Shown: positions 63,109 to 64,000 of the stretch, one piece after another
Numbering within the stretch: the stretch's first letter is position 1
Layout: every line of letters starts with the position of its first letter
NCBI GenBank assembly: GCA_016808115.1
Contig: JAEQBH010001391.1
Location: 434,001 to 498,000 of the forward strand
Origin: Tetrastigma voinierianum
Lineage: Eukaryota > Streptophyta > Magnoliopsida > Vitales > Vitaceae
Reading direction: 5' to 3'
DNA: 64,000 nt
Made by a program: the position numbers and the translations under genes
The notes under the pieces: generated by a model
What the model was told of the DNA's origin: nothing
The model's input: only the letters and a program-made list of their open reading frames with translations
Database searches by the model: none

Positions 63109-63960
63109 ATGCACAAGAAGCCAAACTCAGATCTGTTTCCTATAGATACTGAATTTGAAAGAATGATGAGGAGCTTGAGGAAAGTCAGTAGAGCAGAAAA
63201 AGCAACGATAGAAGATGAAAGAATTGATCCAACAGTTGAATAAGAAACAACAGCAGGAAGGCCTCCAATTCAAGATACAATGGAAGATTTCTGGAGGCCT
63301 ATCATCCAAGCAGAATAATCAACAGTCAGACAGCCTGCTGTAGAGGCTAATGACTTTGAGCTAAAACCCGCATTGATCACCATGGTTCATCATAATCAAT
63401 TTATTGGCCATCCCACTGAAGACCCTAATGAGCATCTTAGCAGATTCCTAAGGATGGAAAAAATGCTGCTTCGAATGGTGTGAGACTGTGAGGTGATAAA
63501 ACTACACTTTCTTCCCTTTTCCAAGAGATATTGTAGCCACATGGTATGAATCATTACCATATGGATTGGTTGATACATGGGAAGAGTTGGTGGAAGCATT
63601 CCTAGGCAAATTTTTTCCCCCATCCCTCATAACTGAAAGAAGAAGGGAAATCATAGTGTTCCAACAAGGGGAGGATGAAAGCTTGTATACTGCATGGGAA
63701 AGGTACAAAGGTCGCTTAAAGATGTCACATGCATGGCATAGATCTCGAAGATTACTCGAATGGATATTGTCTATCATTCGAATGATACTTAAGGGAAGTC
63801 ATAGATGCTTCTGGCTGTGGGGCATTCAAGAGGAAAAGTGCAGAGGAGGCAAGGGACTTGATAGAAGTGCATCTAGCTAAATGTAACATGAAAGCTCCTC
63901 CGATTTTCAGGAAGCAATAGTAAAGAAGAGGGAGTGGGACTGCTGAGCTAAAAATGATCG
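63109..63960 (+). pseudogene. gag: Gag of A3, N-terminal part
   Basis: A frame from the ATG at 63109 with two or more stops passes through 'NDFELKPALITMVHHNQFIG' and 'HPTEDPNEHLSRFLRM', then shifts frame near 63500 into 'VDTWEELVEAFLGKFFPPSL' and 'QGEDESLYTAWERYKGRLKM' (63566-63720), and shifts again near 63740. These are the capsid-region blocks of plant gypsy Gag and match A1 gag. A single dominant start is not certain. The frame continues toward the window end, where the zinc-knuckle part should follow. Confidence 0.8.
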
Positions 63961-64000
63961 CCATGGAAGCAAACTGATGTAAACCACTTACTCATGAAAT

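Larger units (their letters stand above)
60079..64000 (+). mobile_element. Athila-like element A3, 5' part
   Basis: A third family A element, on the plus strand, starting exactly at TGATGAG within the A1 5' LTR. Complete 5' LTR (60079-62878), 7-base spacer, decayed primer site and the first part of gag are visible; the rest is beyond the window. Its LTR is related to that of A1 but in opposite orientation, giving a head-to-head pair. Confidence 0.85.

Overview
This window looks like nuclear DNA of a flowering plant and appears to be almost entirely nested LTR retrotransposons. I found no credible host protein-coding gene, tRNA, rRNA or CRISPR locus. The plant assignment rests on Athila-like Ty3/gypsy elements with protease, reverse transcriptase, RNase H and integrase motifs plus an extra 3' reading frame, on primer-binding sites matching plant tRNA-Asp (TGGCGCCGTTGCCGGGGA), and on AT-rich intergenic sequence. 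I cannot name the species. Such nests are typical of repeat-rich, often pericentromeric chromatin; that placement is inference.

I use three labels. Family A is Athila-like and autonomous-type, with 2.8-3.3 kb LTRs: A1 (minus, 5022-60078), A2 (minus, 31241-47640) and A3 (plus, 60079 to the window end). Family B is about 6 kb and non-autonomous, with 1.3-1.7 kb LTRs that begin TGATTAG and end GAATCA, and one gag-derived frame: B0 (plus, 1-2390, cut by the window edge), B1 (11336-17780), B2 (22399-56104) and B3 (26546-53827). Element D (plus, 2391-5021) is an older gypsy element of which only the 5' LTR, primer site and part of gag are visible.

Relative order of insertion read from interruptions: D was hit by A1 inside gag; A1 was hit by B1 (in its 3' reading frame), B2 (in protease) and A3 (in its 5' LTR); B2 was hit by B3; B3 was hit by A2. 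Once the inserts are removed, A1 is about 14.9 kb and reads, on the minus strand, 5' LTR (58453-60078), primer site, gag, protease (split between 56 kb and 22 kb), RT/RNase H, integrase, spacer, 3' reading frame, polypurine tract and 3' LTR (5022-7903). A2 keeps the same order in 16.4 kb. B3 is a LTR-internal-LTR-internal-LTR array. All coding regions are broken by stops and frameshifts, so every one is called a pseudogene.

The most interesting signal is regulatory rather than coding. The LTRs of families A and B carry arrays of short palindromes upstream of a TATA box (GTCGCGAC in A, TCGCTATNATAGCGA in B), with neighbouring sites repeatedly 19-20 bp apart, and D shows a weaker version. Both A and B also have a second internal cluster of their own motif. 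I can give no established function for this. Small differences between paralogous copies are frequent at CTG/CAG sites, which raises the possibility of long-read base-calling artefacts.
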